Assembly: GCA_964505725.1 (NCBI GenBank)
Contig: CAZDJK010000067.1
Coordinates: forward strand, 1-64,000
Direction of reading: 5' to 3'
Length of the DNA: 64,000 nucleotides
From: CAVRJC01 sp964505725
GTDB lineage: Bacteria; Actinomycetota; Acidimicrobiia; IMCC26256; DASPTH01
The notes under the pieces are model-generated. The model made no database searches, was not told the DNA's origin, and saw only the letters and a program-made list of their open reading frames with translations. Below are positions 1 through 10,109 of the stretch, piece by piece. A program made the position numbers and the translations under genes. Every line of letters starts with the position of its first letter. The first letter of the stretch is position 1.

Positions 1-1
1 C

Positions 2-259
2 GGGATCGGCGCCGGGCAGCAGAACCGGGTCGAGTCGGGGGAGATCGCGGCGAAGAAGGCCGCGGGCCGGGCGCGCGGCGGCGCGTGCGCGTCGGACGCC
101 TTCTACCCGTTCCCCGACGGTGTCGAGGCGGCAGCGGCGGCGGGCGTCGCCGTGGTCGTGCAACCCGGTGGGTCGGTGGGGGACGAGCGGGTGATCCAGA
201 CCGCCGACGAGCTCGGCCTCGCGATGGTCTTCACCGGCGAGCGCCACTTCCTGCACTGA
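2..259 (+). CDS. purH: PurH C-terminal end (AICAR transformylase / IMP cyclohydrolase), 5' part outside window
   Basis: Only the last 85 residues are present, read in frame from base 2 to the TGA at 257-259. The full enzyme makes the last two steps of IMP synthesis: it formylates AICAR with 10-formyl-THF and closes the ring. The visible stretch has the family's conserved tail: GIGAGQQNRV near the start, then SDAFYPFPDGV, the QPGGSVGDERVI segment, and the ending VFTGERHFLH, close to the usual 'RHFRH' terminus. The next gene, folD, makes the formyl-THF precursor this enzyme consumes, so the pairing is functionally sensible. Identification is firm although the start lies upstream of the window. 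Confidence 0.93.
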   Translation, partial: GIGAGQQNRVESGEIAAKKAAGRARGGACASDAFYPFPDGVEAAAAAGVAVVVQPGGSVGDERVIQTADELGLAMVFTGERHFLH

Positions 260-290
260 GCCGGGCACCGGGTCGGGCAGTGGGAATGCA

Positions 291-328
291 CGGAACGAGC
301 GGGAACGAGCAACGGAACGAGCGGGAAG
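291..328 (+). repeat. Short tandem repeat in the folD leader (three GGAACGAGC copies)
   Basis: GGAACGAGC occurs at 292-300, 302-310 and 314-322, followed by the purine-rich GGGAAGGGAG. A 22-base unit starting at 291 begins again at 313. It fills the space between the purH stop and the folD start, and its last part probably serves as the ribosome binding site. It has no obvious dyad symmetry. Confidence 0.6.
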
Positions 329-335
329 GGAGTCG

Positions 336-1196
336 ATGGTCGCGAAGATGATGCCGGGCGGTCCGGTCGCCGACGCGGTGTTCGCGGACCTGGTCCCGCG
401 CAGCTAGAAGCTGGTGGAGAACGGGCACGTCCCCGGGCTCGGCACCATCCTGGTGGGCGACGACGGCGCGAGCGCTCGGTACGTCGGCATGAAGATGCAG
501 AAGGCCCAGGAGATGGGCTGGACCTCGCCCCACATCCACCTCCCGCAGGACGCGACGCAGGCCGACGTGCTTGCCGCGATCCGCGAGTTCAACGACGACG
601 CGACCGTCGACGGCTTCCTCGTACAGCACCCCACGCCCCCGCAGATCGACTTCGACGCCGCGCTCCTTGCCATGGACCCCGACAAGGACGTCGATGGGAT
701 GCACCCCGTGAACATGGGGCGCCTCGCGCTCATGATGCCGGGTCCGGTCCCGGCCACCCCGGCGGGGATCGAGGCGCTGCTCGCGTACTACGAGATCCCG
801 GTGGCCGGGCACGAGGTCTGCATCCTCGGCCGTGGCACCACCCTCGGGCGGCCGCTCGCGCTGCTGCTGTCGCAGAAGCGGCCGACCGCGAACGCGGCGG
901 TGACCGTCGTGCACACGGGGGTACCCGACTGGCCGCGGTACACGAAGCGGGCCGAGATCGTGATCGCCGCCGCCGGCGTGCCCGGGATCCTCCAGCCGGA
1001 GCACATCACGCCCGGCGCGGTCGTCGTGGGCGGCGGGGTGCGCTACGAGGGGCGAAAGCTGTTGCCCGACGTCGACGAGCGGTGCGAGGAGCTCGCGGGC
1101 GCGATCACGCCGCGCGTCGGGGGCGTCGGCCCGACGACCATCGCGATGCTGTTCCGCAACGCGGTCGAGGCCGCCGAGCGGCGCGCCGGGTCGTGA
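336..1196 (+). CDS. folD: FolD, methylene-THF dehydrogenase/cyclohydrolase, interrupted by an in-frame TAG at codon 24
   Basis: FolD oxidises 5,10-methylene-THF and hydrolyses the product to 10-formyl-THF in the cytoplasm. The natural start is ATG 336 after GGGAAGGGAG; the N-terminus MVAKMMPGGPVADAVFADL is typical of actinobacterial FolD. Codon 24 (405-407) is TAG, and the same frame then runs on as KLVENGHVPGLG to the TGA at 1194. The rest looks intact: the YVGMK motif (Lys ~53), DKDVDGMHPVN, GRGTTLGRPLALLL (cofactor loop) and the GGVGPTTIAMLF tail. Full length would be 286 codons, normal for FolD. Without readthrough, GTG 414 gives 260 residues lacking the first helix. GAG to TAG is a one-base change, so this is a recent nonsense mutation, a sequencing error, or a reinitiating gene. 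TAG ends other genes here (icd), so it is not reassigned. Confidence 0.85.
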
Positions 1197-1420
1197 GCGG
1201 AACGCCGGGCCACCCGCCCGCGCCCTCGGTCTGCCCGTTGTGCGGCGCGTCGGTGCCCGACTCGGAGTCGGTGACGCGCTGCGAGTCGTGCGGGATGAGC
1301 CTCGCGGGGGTCGGCAACCGGCCCGGACCGTTCTCGTCGTCCACCATCTGGTGGTGGGCCGGCGGGCTGCTGGCGATCTACCTCGTCGTGCTCTTGATCG
1401 TCGCGGTCGTCCCCAGCTGA
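1193..1420 (+). CDS. Small zinc-ribbon, single-pass membrane protein, function unknown
   Basis: 75 residues starting at GTG 1193, which overlaps the folD stop as GTGA, so translation is probably coupled. Near residues 14-33 there are two Cys pairs, CPLCG and CESCG, the classic zinc-ribbon spacing, followed by a Gly/Pro-rich linker. One hydrophobic helix (around residues 50-72, beginning IWWWAGGLLAIYL) reaches almost to the C-terminus. This predicts a membrane-tethered zinc ribbon with a cytoplasmic N-terminus. I do not recognise a named family. The dense coding context, in-frame overlap and clear domain layout support a real gene. Confidence 0.7.
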   Translation: MSGTPGHPPAPSVCPLCGASVPDSESVTRCESCGMSLAGVGNRPGPFSSSTIWWWAGGLLAIYLVVLLIVAVVPS

Positions 1421-1461
1421 GCGGCGCGGGCACCGGCTGACGGGGCGCCGGCGGCGCTCGA

Positions 1462-1494
1462 TACGATGAGCCGCCCGCTTCCCCCGTTCAGGAG
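1462..1494 (+). promoter_or_regulatory. icd promoter -10 and ribosome binding site
   Basis: TACGAT at 1462-1467 is a good -10 element, and AGGAG at 1490-1494 lies 5 nt before the icd ATG at 1500. This predicts a leader of about 25 nt. I see no clear -35 hexamer. Confidence 0.45.
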
Positions 1495-1499
1495 CACCG

Positions 1500-2693
<1,194 letters not shown>

Positions 2694-2729
2694 GCATCCG
2701 GGCGCGCCGGCAGCGGCGAAGGACTCTCG

Positions 2730-3536
2730 GTGCTGCTCGCGGAGCTGAACGTCCGGCACACCCGCCGGCACATGCCGACGCGCCGCGTCGCGCTCGACGA
2801 CGGCTACCTGCCCACCAGCGGGAGCGCGTTCGGCGGCGTGCTCATCGGCGCGGTCGTCGCCGAGCACATCGGCGGCCTCGACGAGGAGCAGCTCGACGCG
2901 CTGGGCCGGCTGGTCCGCGCCGCGCGCGACGGGCTGTCGGTCCCCCAGATCGCGTTGCGGTACCGCCTCCAGACCGACACCCACGGCCTCGACCTGTCGC
3001 GCCACCGGATCGTCGACGCCGACGTGGAGCACGGGCTGGTGCTGCCCGTCCTCGAGCTCGACCGGCACGGGCCGCCGGCGCCCCAGCTCATCGGGGCGAT
3101 CATGGCCGCGGCGTGGCTCCCGCCCTCGGGGCGCCGGGTCGCGCTGCGGTTCGTCGACGCCGCCATCGCGCGTCCGGGCGTCCTCCCTGAGGCGCTCGAG
3201 GTCGTCCGGTTGTGGGAGGGCCGCCCCAGCGTGCGCCCGCCCGGGCCGGGTCACGTCGCGGCGGTAGGCGGCCGAGCGGCCGCAATGGGGGCCGCCGACG
3301 ACTGGCGCGGCATCCCGGCCGAGCGGCGCTGGGCGATGGAGGTGCTCGGGCTCCACGCCGATATGGCGGTCGAGCGCAACGATGTGCAACGCCGGTTCCG
3401 CCGCCTCGTGCGGCTCGCCCACCCCGACCACGGGGCGGTGAGCGCGGGTGCGGCCGAGCGGCTCGCCGAGCTCGCCGAGGCGCGCGAGCTCCTGCTCGGG
3501 CTGATCACTTCGGCGGGCGAACAACCCGCCGGGTAG
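2730..3536 (+). CDS. J-domain protein with an unrecognised N-terminal region
   Basis: 268 residues from GTG 2730, 36 nt after icd. The last 75 residues look like a divergent DnaJ J-domain: a helix beginning WAMEVLGLH, the basic helix RRFRRLVRL, the HPD loop in LAHPDHGAV, and a final helix rich in Ala/Glu/Leu. The HPD motif is the DnaK-stimulating signature. The first 190 residues (LDDGYLPTSGSAFGGVLIG and onward) are not a family I know. The long stretch of codon-biased sequence and tight packing between icd and mdh support a real gene. Its likely role is a dedicated Hsp70 co-chaperone, but the client is unknown. The protein ends at TAG 3534, and that stop overlaps the -10 of mdh. Confidence 0.72.
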   Translation: MLLAELNVRHTRRHMPTRRVALDDGYLPTSGSAFGGVLIGAVVAEHIGGLDEEQLDALGRLVRAARDGLSVPQIALRYRLQTDTHGLDLSRHRIVDADVEHGLVLPVLELDRHGPPAPQLIGAIMAAAWLPPSGRRVALRFVDAAIARPGVLPEALEVVRLWEGRPSVRPPGPGHVAAVGGRAAAMGAADDWRGIPAERRWAMEVLGLHADMAVERNDVQRRFRRLVRLAHPDHGAVSAGAAERLAELAEARELLLGLITSAGEQPAG

Positions 3537-3546
3537 GTTCAGCGCC

Positions 3547-4536
3547 ATGGCGAGCGAACCGATTCACGTCACCGTCACGGGCGCCGCCGGGCAGATCGGC
3601 TACGCGATCGTGCACCGCATCGCGGCCGGCGAGCTGCTCGGTCCCGACCAGTCCGTGTACCTCCAGCTCCTCGACATCGAACCCGCCATGAACGCGCTCG
3701 AAGGCGTCGTCATGGAGCTCGAGGACGGCGCGCACCGGCTGCTGGCCGGGATCGAAGCGACCGCGGACCTGAAGACGGCCTTCGACGGCGCGAGCTGGGC
3801 CCTGCTCATCGGCTCGGTGCCGCGCAAGGCGGGAATGGAGCGCGGCGACCTGCTCGGGGTGAACGGGGGCATCTTCAAGCCCCAGGGCGAGGCGATCAAC
3901 GCGCACGCGGCGAGCGACGTGCGCGTGCTCGTGGTCGGGAATCCCTGCAACACCAACTGCCTGATCGCGCGCTCGAACGCGCCCGACGTACCCGCCGATC
4001 GTTGGTTCGCGATGACCCGCCTGGACGAGAACCGCGCCAAGACGCAGCTCGCGAACAAGGCGGGGGTGCACAACTCGGACGTCACCAACGTCGCGATCTG
4101 GGGCAACCACTCGGCCACGCAGTTCCCCGACTTCGCCCACGCGCGCATCAAGGGCAGGCTGGTGCCGGAGGTGATCTCCGACACCGGGTGGCTCCAGGGC
4201 GAATTCCTGGAGACGGTGCAGAAGCGCGGCGCGGCGGTGATCGACAAGCGGGGCGCGTCGTCGGCCGCGTCGGCGGCTCACGCCGCGATCGAGAGCGTGC
4301 GCAGCGTGCACTTCGCGACTCTCGGGGACGACTGGCACTCGGTCGCGGTCGCGAGCACGGGTCAGTACGGCGTGCCCGAGGGCCTCCAGTTCGGCTTCCC
4401 GATCCGCAGCGACGGCGCGTCGGTGTCGGTGGTCGAGGGCATCGAGCACGATGGCTTCGCGAAGGCGAAGATCGGGGTGACCACCCAGGAGCTGGTCGAC
4501 GAGCGCGACGAGGTGCGCGCGATGGGGCTGATCTGA
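3547..4536 (+). CDS. mdh: Malate dehydrogenase
   Basis: 329 residues from ATG 3547. It interconverts malate and oxaloacetate in the TCA cycle. It is of the cytosolic-like/actinobacterial class: nucleotide-binding GAAGQIGYAI near residue 12, acidic dinucleotide-site segment LLDIEPAMNALEG, mobile-loop PRKAGMERGDLL with substrate Arg residues, VVGNPCNTNCL, MTRLDENRAKTQL with the catalytic Asp, and IWGNHSATQFPD with the catalytic His. TAGGTT at 3534-3539 ends 7 nt before the ATG with no Shine-Dalgarno sequence, which suggests a leaderless transcript separate from icd. The family assignment is secure. Confidence 0.95.
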   Translation: MASEPIHVTVTGAAGQIGYAIVHRIAAGELLGPDQSVYLQLLDIEPAMNALEGVVMELEDGAHRLLAGIEATADLKTAFDGASWALLIGSVPRKAGMERGDLLGVNGGIFKPQGEAINAHAASDVRVLVVGNPCNTNCLIARSNAPDVPADRWFAMTRLDENRAKTQLANKAGVHNSDVTNVAIWGNHSATQFPDFAHARIKGRLVPEVISDTGWLQGEFLETVQKRGAAVIDKRGASSAASAAHAAIESVRSVHFATLGDDWHSVAVASTGQYGVPEGLQFGFPIRSDGASVSVVEGIEHDGFAKAKIGVTTQELVDERDEVRAMGLI

Positions 4537-4946
4537 CCTACACCCTCGAATTCCGCGATCGGCGCGGGACGCGCGGCGTGGTGCGGCTCGAGCTCGGCGC
4601 GACCCGCGCGTCGTTCCGGGCCGATCTCGAGATCGACGGCGCGCTCGTGCGTGTGCACGATGACGACGTCCCGCTGCCGCGGGGCCCACTGCTCGAGGTC
4701 CGCGCCGACGGCCTCTGGGCCGAGCTCGTGTGCGAGGTGCCGGGCGAGCACTGGGGCTTTCGCCTCGAAGCCTTCGGGCTGCGCTACGACGACCCCGCCG
4801 AGGCCGAGGTGTCGGACCGGGGCGAGCGGCTGCCGGTGGGCTACGACCTCGAATGGGAGGCACCCGACCGGGTGGTCGGCGAGATCCTCCTCGGCCGGGA
4901 CCGGGTCGAGGTCGACGCGACCGGCTCGTTCACCCGGGAACCCTGA
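4533..4946 (+). CDS. Conserved-looking hypothetical protein, beta-rich, probable CTG start
   Basis: The frame has strongly coding composition (LTYTLEFRDRRGTRG through LLGRDRVEVDATGSFTREP), about 137 residues, with alternating hydrophobic/charged segments typical of a beta-sandwich. There is no signal peptide or membrane helix. No ATG, GTG or TTG exists upstream in frame near the mdh end. The best start is CTG 4533, overlapping the mdh TGA as CTGA with GGGG 5 nt upstream; otherwise GTG 4578 or 4581 would remove conserved-looking N-terminal strands. It lies downstream of mdh and convergent with the peptidase gene, 9 nt away. I do not recognise the family. Confidence 0.6.
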   Translation: MTYTLEFRDRRGTRGVVRLELGATRASFRADLEIDGALVRVHDDDVPLPRGPLLEVRADGLWAELVCEVPGEHWGFRLEAFGLRYDDPAEAEVSDRGERLPVGYDLEWEAPDRVVGEILLGRDRVEVDATGSFTREP

Positions 4947-4955
4947 ACCGGCCGG

Positions 4956-6493
4956 CTATCCCGGCGCGCAGCGGGTACCGGCCGGGGGGACCGTGCCGGC
5001 GACCAGATAGGCGTCGACCGCCTCGTCGACGCACGCGCTGCGCCCGGTGCCGTACGCGGTGTGCTCGGTGCTGTCGAAGGTGAGCAGCGTCGAACCGGCG
5101 ATGCGCGTGTGCATGGCCTCCGCCCCCGCGTAGGGCGCCGCCGGGTCGCCCGTCGTGCCCACGACGAGCACCGGGCGCACGCCCCGCACCTCCACGCGGC
5201 CGAGGCGGTCGCCGGGCGACGGGAGCGGCATGCCCCGGCAGGTGTCGACCGCCCAGGTGCCGCCCCACGGCGGCAATGCGGCCTGGAACCGCTGCACCAG
5301 CGTGAGGTCCTGCGCGAAGGTCGCGGTGAGGCGGTCCGGGCGGTCGTCGCAGAAGATCACCGCGTTCGCCTCGGTGAGCGACGACCACGCCCCGTCGGGC
5401 GCGCGTCCGAGGTACTGGTCGGCGTCGGCGAGGAGGGGCCCGCCCCACCCGTCCTGCGCCGCGCTGCGCAGGGCCTGCCCGAGGAGCGGCCATCCCCGGG
5501 CCTCGTCGTAGAGCAGCGCCACCGCTCCGGTCTCGAGCATGGTCCCGGTCAGCACTCCGTCCCTCACCGTGCCGTCGGCCGCCCGGTACGTCGCCGGGAG
5601 CGGATCGCGCGCGACGCGCGCGACGAGGTCGTTCAACGCCGTGTGCGGGTCGCCGGCCTGGCGCAGCGCGCACGCGGGAGCCTGCGCGCACCAGTCGAGG
5701 AACGCCGTGAGCGCGTGCTGGAATCCCTGCGCCTGCGCGTACGCGTAGTCGGTGCGCGACGCCCACCAGTCGGGCGCGCCGTCGAGCACCATCGCCCGTA
5801 CCGCCCTCGGGAACATCTGTGCGTAGGTCGCGCCGACGATCGCACCGTAGGAGTACCCGAGGAACGTGAGTAACGGCTCGCCGATCGCACGTCGGATCGC
5901 CTCGAGGTCGCGCGCCGTGTTCCGGGTACCGACCTGGCCTGCGTAGTCGCCCATGCGGTCGCGGCAACCCTGCGCCAACGCATCCTCGTACCCTCGGACC
6001 GCGGTCAGCGCGTCGGGCGTGTCCGGCACCGCCGGCAGCGCGGTCGACTGGTCCAGCACAGGGTCGTCGAGGCAGTCGATCGGTCGCGACGCCCCGGTAC
6101 CCCGCGGATCCCAGCTCACCACGTCGAAGCGGTCGCGGACGACCTGCGGGAGGCGCGCCCACGTCGCCTGGAGGGAGTGCACGCCACTGTTGCCCGGCCC
6201 GCCGTAATTCACGACGAGGGCGCCGACGCGCGGCTCGGGCCCGGTCGCCGGGTGGCGGGTCAGCGCGAGGGCCACCCGGTCGCCTTCGGGGACGCGCCAG
6301 TCGACCGGTACCGAGAGCGTGGCGCACTGGAAGCCGTTGCCGCAGTCGCTCCACGCGACCGCGGCCGTGGGCGGCAGCGTTCTCGTGGTGGCCGGCGTGC
6401 GGGTGCGCGTGGCGGCGCGCGCGACCACGCCGGACGACGAGGCGCCGACCAGCGCGACCGACAACGCGGCCACGACGGCCGCCCGCGTCGGCT

Positions 6494-6497
<4 letters not shown>
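4956..6497 (-). CDS. Secreted S33 (tripeptidyl-aminopeptidase-type) alpha/beta hydrolase
   Basis: 513 residues from GTG 6497, overlapping the glpD stop as GTGA. An N-terminal signal peptide (KPTRAAVVAALSVALVG followed by a small-residue stretch) points to export. The fold is the peptidase S33/TAP type: NYGGPGNSG oxyanion segment near residue 98, WDPRGTGAS, the nucleophile in GYSYGA at about Ser216, a Cys-rich lid, and a C-terminal TAP-like domain with VVGTTGDPAAPY (catalytic Asp) and STEHTAYG (catalytic His). These enzymes release N-terminal peptides or hydrolyse esters outside the membrane; the natural substrate cannot be told from sequence. It is last in an operon with rhodanese and glpD. 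Confidence 0.88.
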
Positions 6498-8113
<1,616 letters not shown>

Positions 8114-8117
8114 CCGG

Positions 8118-8456
8118 TCAGGCCACCGCGCCGGGCAAGCCGTCGTCGGCCTCGAGCGGGAGGTCGTCGGCCGCCCACGCCTGGAGCCCGCCGGCCAGGT
8201 TCACCGCGTCGTAGCCGGCGGCACCGAGAGCCTCCGCCACCACCATCGACCGGCTCCCCGAGCGGCACACGACCACCACCCGCCGGTCCCGTGTCACCTC
8301 GCCGACGCGTGCGGCGACGTCGCCCATCGGGACGTGGAGGGATCCGGCGATGTGCCCGACGGCCCATTCATCCGGTTCGCGGACATCGAGCACCTGGGCG
8401 CCGTCCTCGACAAGCGCGGCAGCCTCGTCGGCCTCGACCTCGGGTGGCGTGGGCAC
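8118..8456 (-). CDS. Single-domain rhodanese (thiosulfate sulfurtransferase-like)
   Basis: 112 residues from GTG 8456. It is a one-domain rhodanese: LDVREPDEWAVGHIAGS (CH2A motif), VPMGDVAARV, then the active-site loop VVVCRSGSRSMVVAEAL with the persulfide-forming Cys and the six-residue loop typical of sulfur rather than phosphate substrates, and NLAGGLQAWAADDLP. It is cytoplasmic with no signal. The start is chosen at GTG because TAGATC (minus strand, 8469-8464) ends 8 nt upstream, fitting a leaderless transcript. It heads the glpD operon; the shared function is not obvious. Confidence 0.88.
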   Translation of the reverse strand: MPTPPEVEADEAAALVEDGAQVLDVREPDEWAVGHIAGSLHVPMGDVAARVGEVTRDRRVVVVCRSGSRSMVVAEALGAAGYDAVNLAGGLQAWAADDLPLEADDGLPGAVA

Positions 8457-8484
8457 CGCGCCAGATCTAGCACCGATCCAGGAT

Positions 8485-8503
8485 TTCCCCACGAGTTGGG
8501 GAA
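8485..8503. promoter_or_regulatory. Perfect inverted repeat between rhodanese and GGDEF genes, candidate operator
   Basis: TTCCCCA (8485-8491), spacer CGAGT, TGGGGAA (8497-8503): seven-base arms. It sits upstream of the rhodanese -10 and upstream of TATGAT (8531-8536), the likely -10 for the GGDEF gene, so one bound protein could affect both genes. Confidence 0.45.
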
Positions 8504-8576
8504 TGCGACCCCATTCACTCTTAGTAGTCGTATGATCGCCCAGAGTGGGAAGCGGCGAGATGGGAGGACGACCCCG

Positions 8577-10100
8577 GTGAGGCGACGCGCCCGGCAGACG
8601 GTGTTCGAGCGCGGCGGCGACCGGGTCGTCGCGCTGCAGCTCGTCCGGCTCCTCGGCGCGACGGTCCTGCTCGTGGTGCCGCTCGTGACCCACGACGACA
8701 GCACCGAGCTACGGGTGCTGACGATCGCGTACGTCATCGCCATCGGTCTCGTCGAGCTCGTCCGCCGGCGGTCGCCCGCGTCGACCCCGCGCCTCATGTC
8801 GGGAATGGTGCTCGTCGACGGGCTGGTGGTCGCGCTCGCGATCGCGATGACCGGCGAGTACCACAGCCCGCTGCTGTTCCTCGTGTTCCTCGACGTAATG
8901 GCGGTGACGGTCCTCGCGTCGTACCGCACGGGTCTGAAGCTGGCGGTCTGGTGCGCGCTGCTGCTCCTGCTCGCCCACGCGGCCGCCGACGCCGGCATCC
9001 TCTCGACCGGCACGACGGTGTCGGACACCGTCGCCATCGTCACCGCCGCGACGTTCCTGCTCTTCGCGAGCTGCGCCGCGGGCTTGTCGTGGGTCACCGA
9101 GCGCGCGCTGCGACGGGGCAACGACCACCTCGAACAGCTCGTGCGCCTGGGTGCGGAGCTGGAACGCGCCGAACGACTCGACACCGTGATCGCGGTGCTG
9201 GCGCGCCACGCGCGTGCCCGGCTCGGCTTCGAGCGCGCGGCGGTCGTGATCCGCCGGGACGGATCCTGGATCGGCGCGGTCGACGACCGCTCGGTCGGCG
9301 TCATGTGCGAGTTGTCCGACCGCACCCATCCCCTCGTGCGACTGGCGTGGAACGCGAAGAAGCCGCTGCTCCTGCGCAGCCTCGACGACGACCTCCTCGA
9401 CGACGTGGTGCCCCTCGCCCGCAACTGCGTGATCGCCCCGATCGTGGTCGACGACGAGCCGATCGGCGTTGCGCTCGGCGAGTGGGGCGGCGGGAGAGAG
9501 GCGCGCATCCCGACGTTCACCGTGCACGCGCTGTCGCAGGCGGCGTCGCACACGGGGTTGGCGCTGCGCAACGTCAGACTGCTCGAGAAGGTTCAGCGGC
9601 TGGCCACACGGGACGCGCTGACCGGGCTCGCCAACCGCCGGTTGTTCGAGGACGCGTTGACGCGGGAGACCGCGCGCTCGCAGCGGCTCGGGCAGCCGCT
9701 CAGCCTGGTGCTGCTCGACGTCGACTACTTCAAGGAGGTGAACGACACCTTCGGGCACACCATCGGCGACGCGGTGCTCGGCCAGGTGGCGGACGCCATC
9801 CGCACGCGCGTGAAGGGCTTCGACGTCGCCGCGCGTTACGGCGGCGACGAATTCGTCCTGCTGTTGCCGGGGTGCTCGGCGGCCGACGCGGTCGGCGTCG
9901 CGGAACGGGTGCGGTCCCGGGTCGCGAACGCAGTCGATGCCGCGCCGGTCACCATGACCGCAGGGGTGGCGACCATGCCCCAGGACGCCCTCGACGGCGA
10001 GCGCCTCGTCACCGCGGCCGACCGTGCGCTGTACGCGGCCAAGCGGGCGGGCCGGGACCGGGTGGGCCTCACCGCGCGGGCGAGCCTGGTCGGGCGCTGA
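8577..10100 (+). CDS. Membrane-anchored diguanylate cyclase (GGDEF) with GAF-like sensor
   Basis: 507 residues from GTG 8577; GGGAGGA at 8562-8568 sits 8 nt before it (ATG 8532 in frame is an alternative but lacks a ribosome site). Residues 17-172 contain about six hydrophobic segments, a membrane sensor region. Then a coiled linker near 175-205, a GAF-like domain (205-335), and a GGDEF domain with YGGDEFVLLLPG at 421 onward and DVDYFKEVNDTFGH at 381. An intact GGDEF predicts c-di-GMP synthesis from two GTP. The usual inhibitory site RxxD before GGDEF reads KGFD, so product inhibition may be weak. No EAL domain is present. Confidence 0.88.
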   Translation: MRRRARQTVFERGGDRVVALQLVRLLGATVLLVVPLVTHDDSTELRVLTIAYVIAIGLVELVRRRSPASTPRLMSGMVLVDGLVVALAIAMTGEYHSPLLFLVFLDVMAVTVLASYRTGLKLAVWCALLLLLAHAAADAGILSTGTTVSDTVAIVTAATFLLFASCAAGLSWVTERALRRGNDHLEQLVRLGAELERAERLDTVIAVLARHARARLGFERAAVVIRRDGSWIGAVDDRSVGVMCELSDRTHPLVRLAWNAKKPLLLRSLDDDLLDDVVPLARNCVIAPIVVDDEPIGVALGEWGGGREARIPTFTVHALSQAASHTGLALRNVRLLEKVQRLATRDALTGLANRRLFEDALTRETARSQRLGQPLSLVLLDVDYFKEVNDTFGHTIGDAVLGQVADAIRTRVKGFDVAARYGGDEFVLLLPGCSAADAVGVAERVRSRVANAVDAAPVTMTAGVATMPQDALDGERLVTAADRALYAAKRAGRDRVGLTARASLVGR

Positions 10101-10109
10101 GCGCTCCCG

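Noticed and set aside
405..407. Reassignment of TAG to an amino acid
   Set aside because: TAG ends icd, the J-domain gene, sdhA and others at the expected C-termini.
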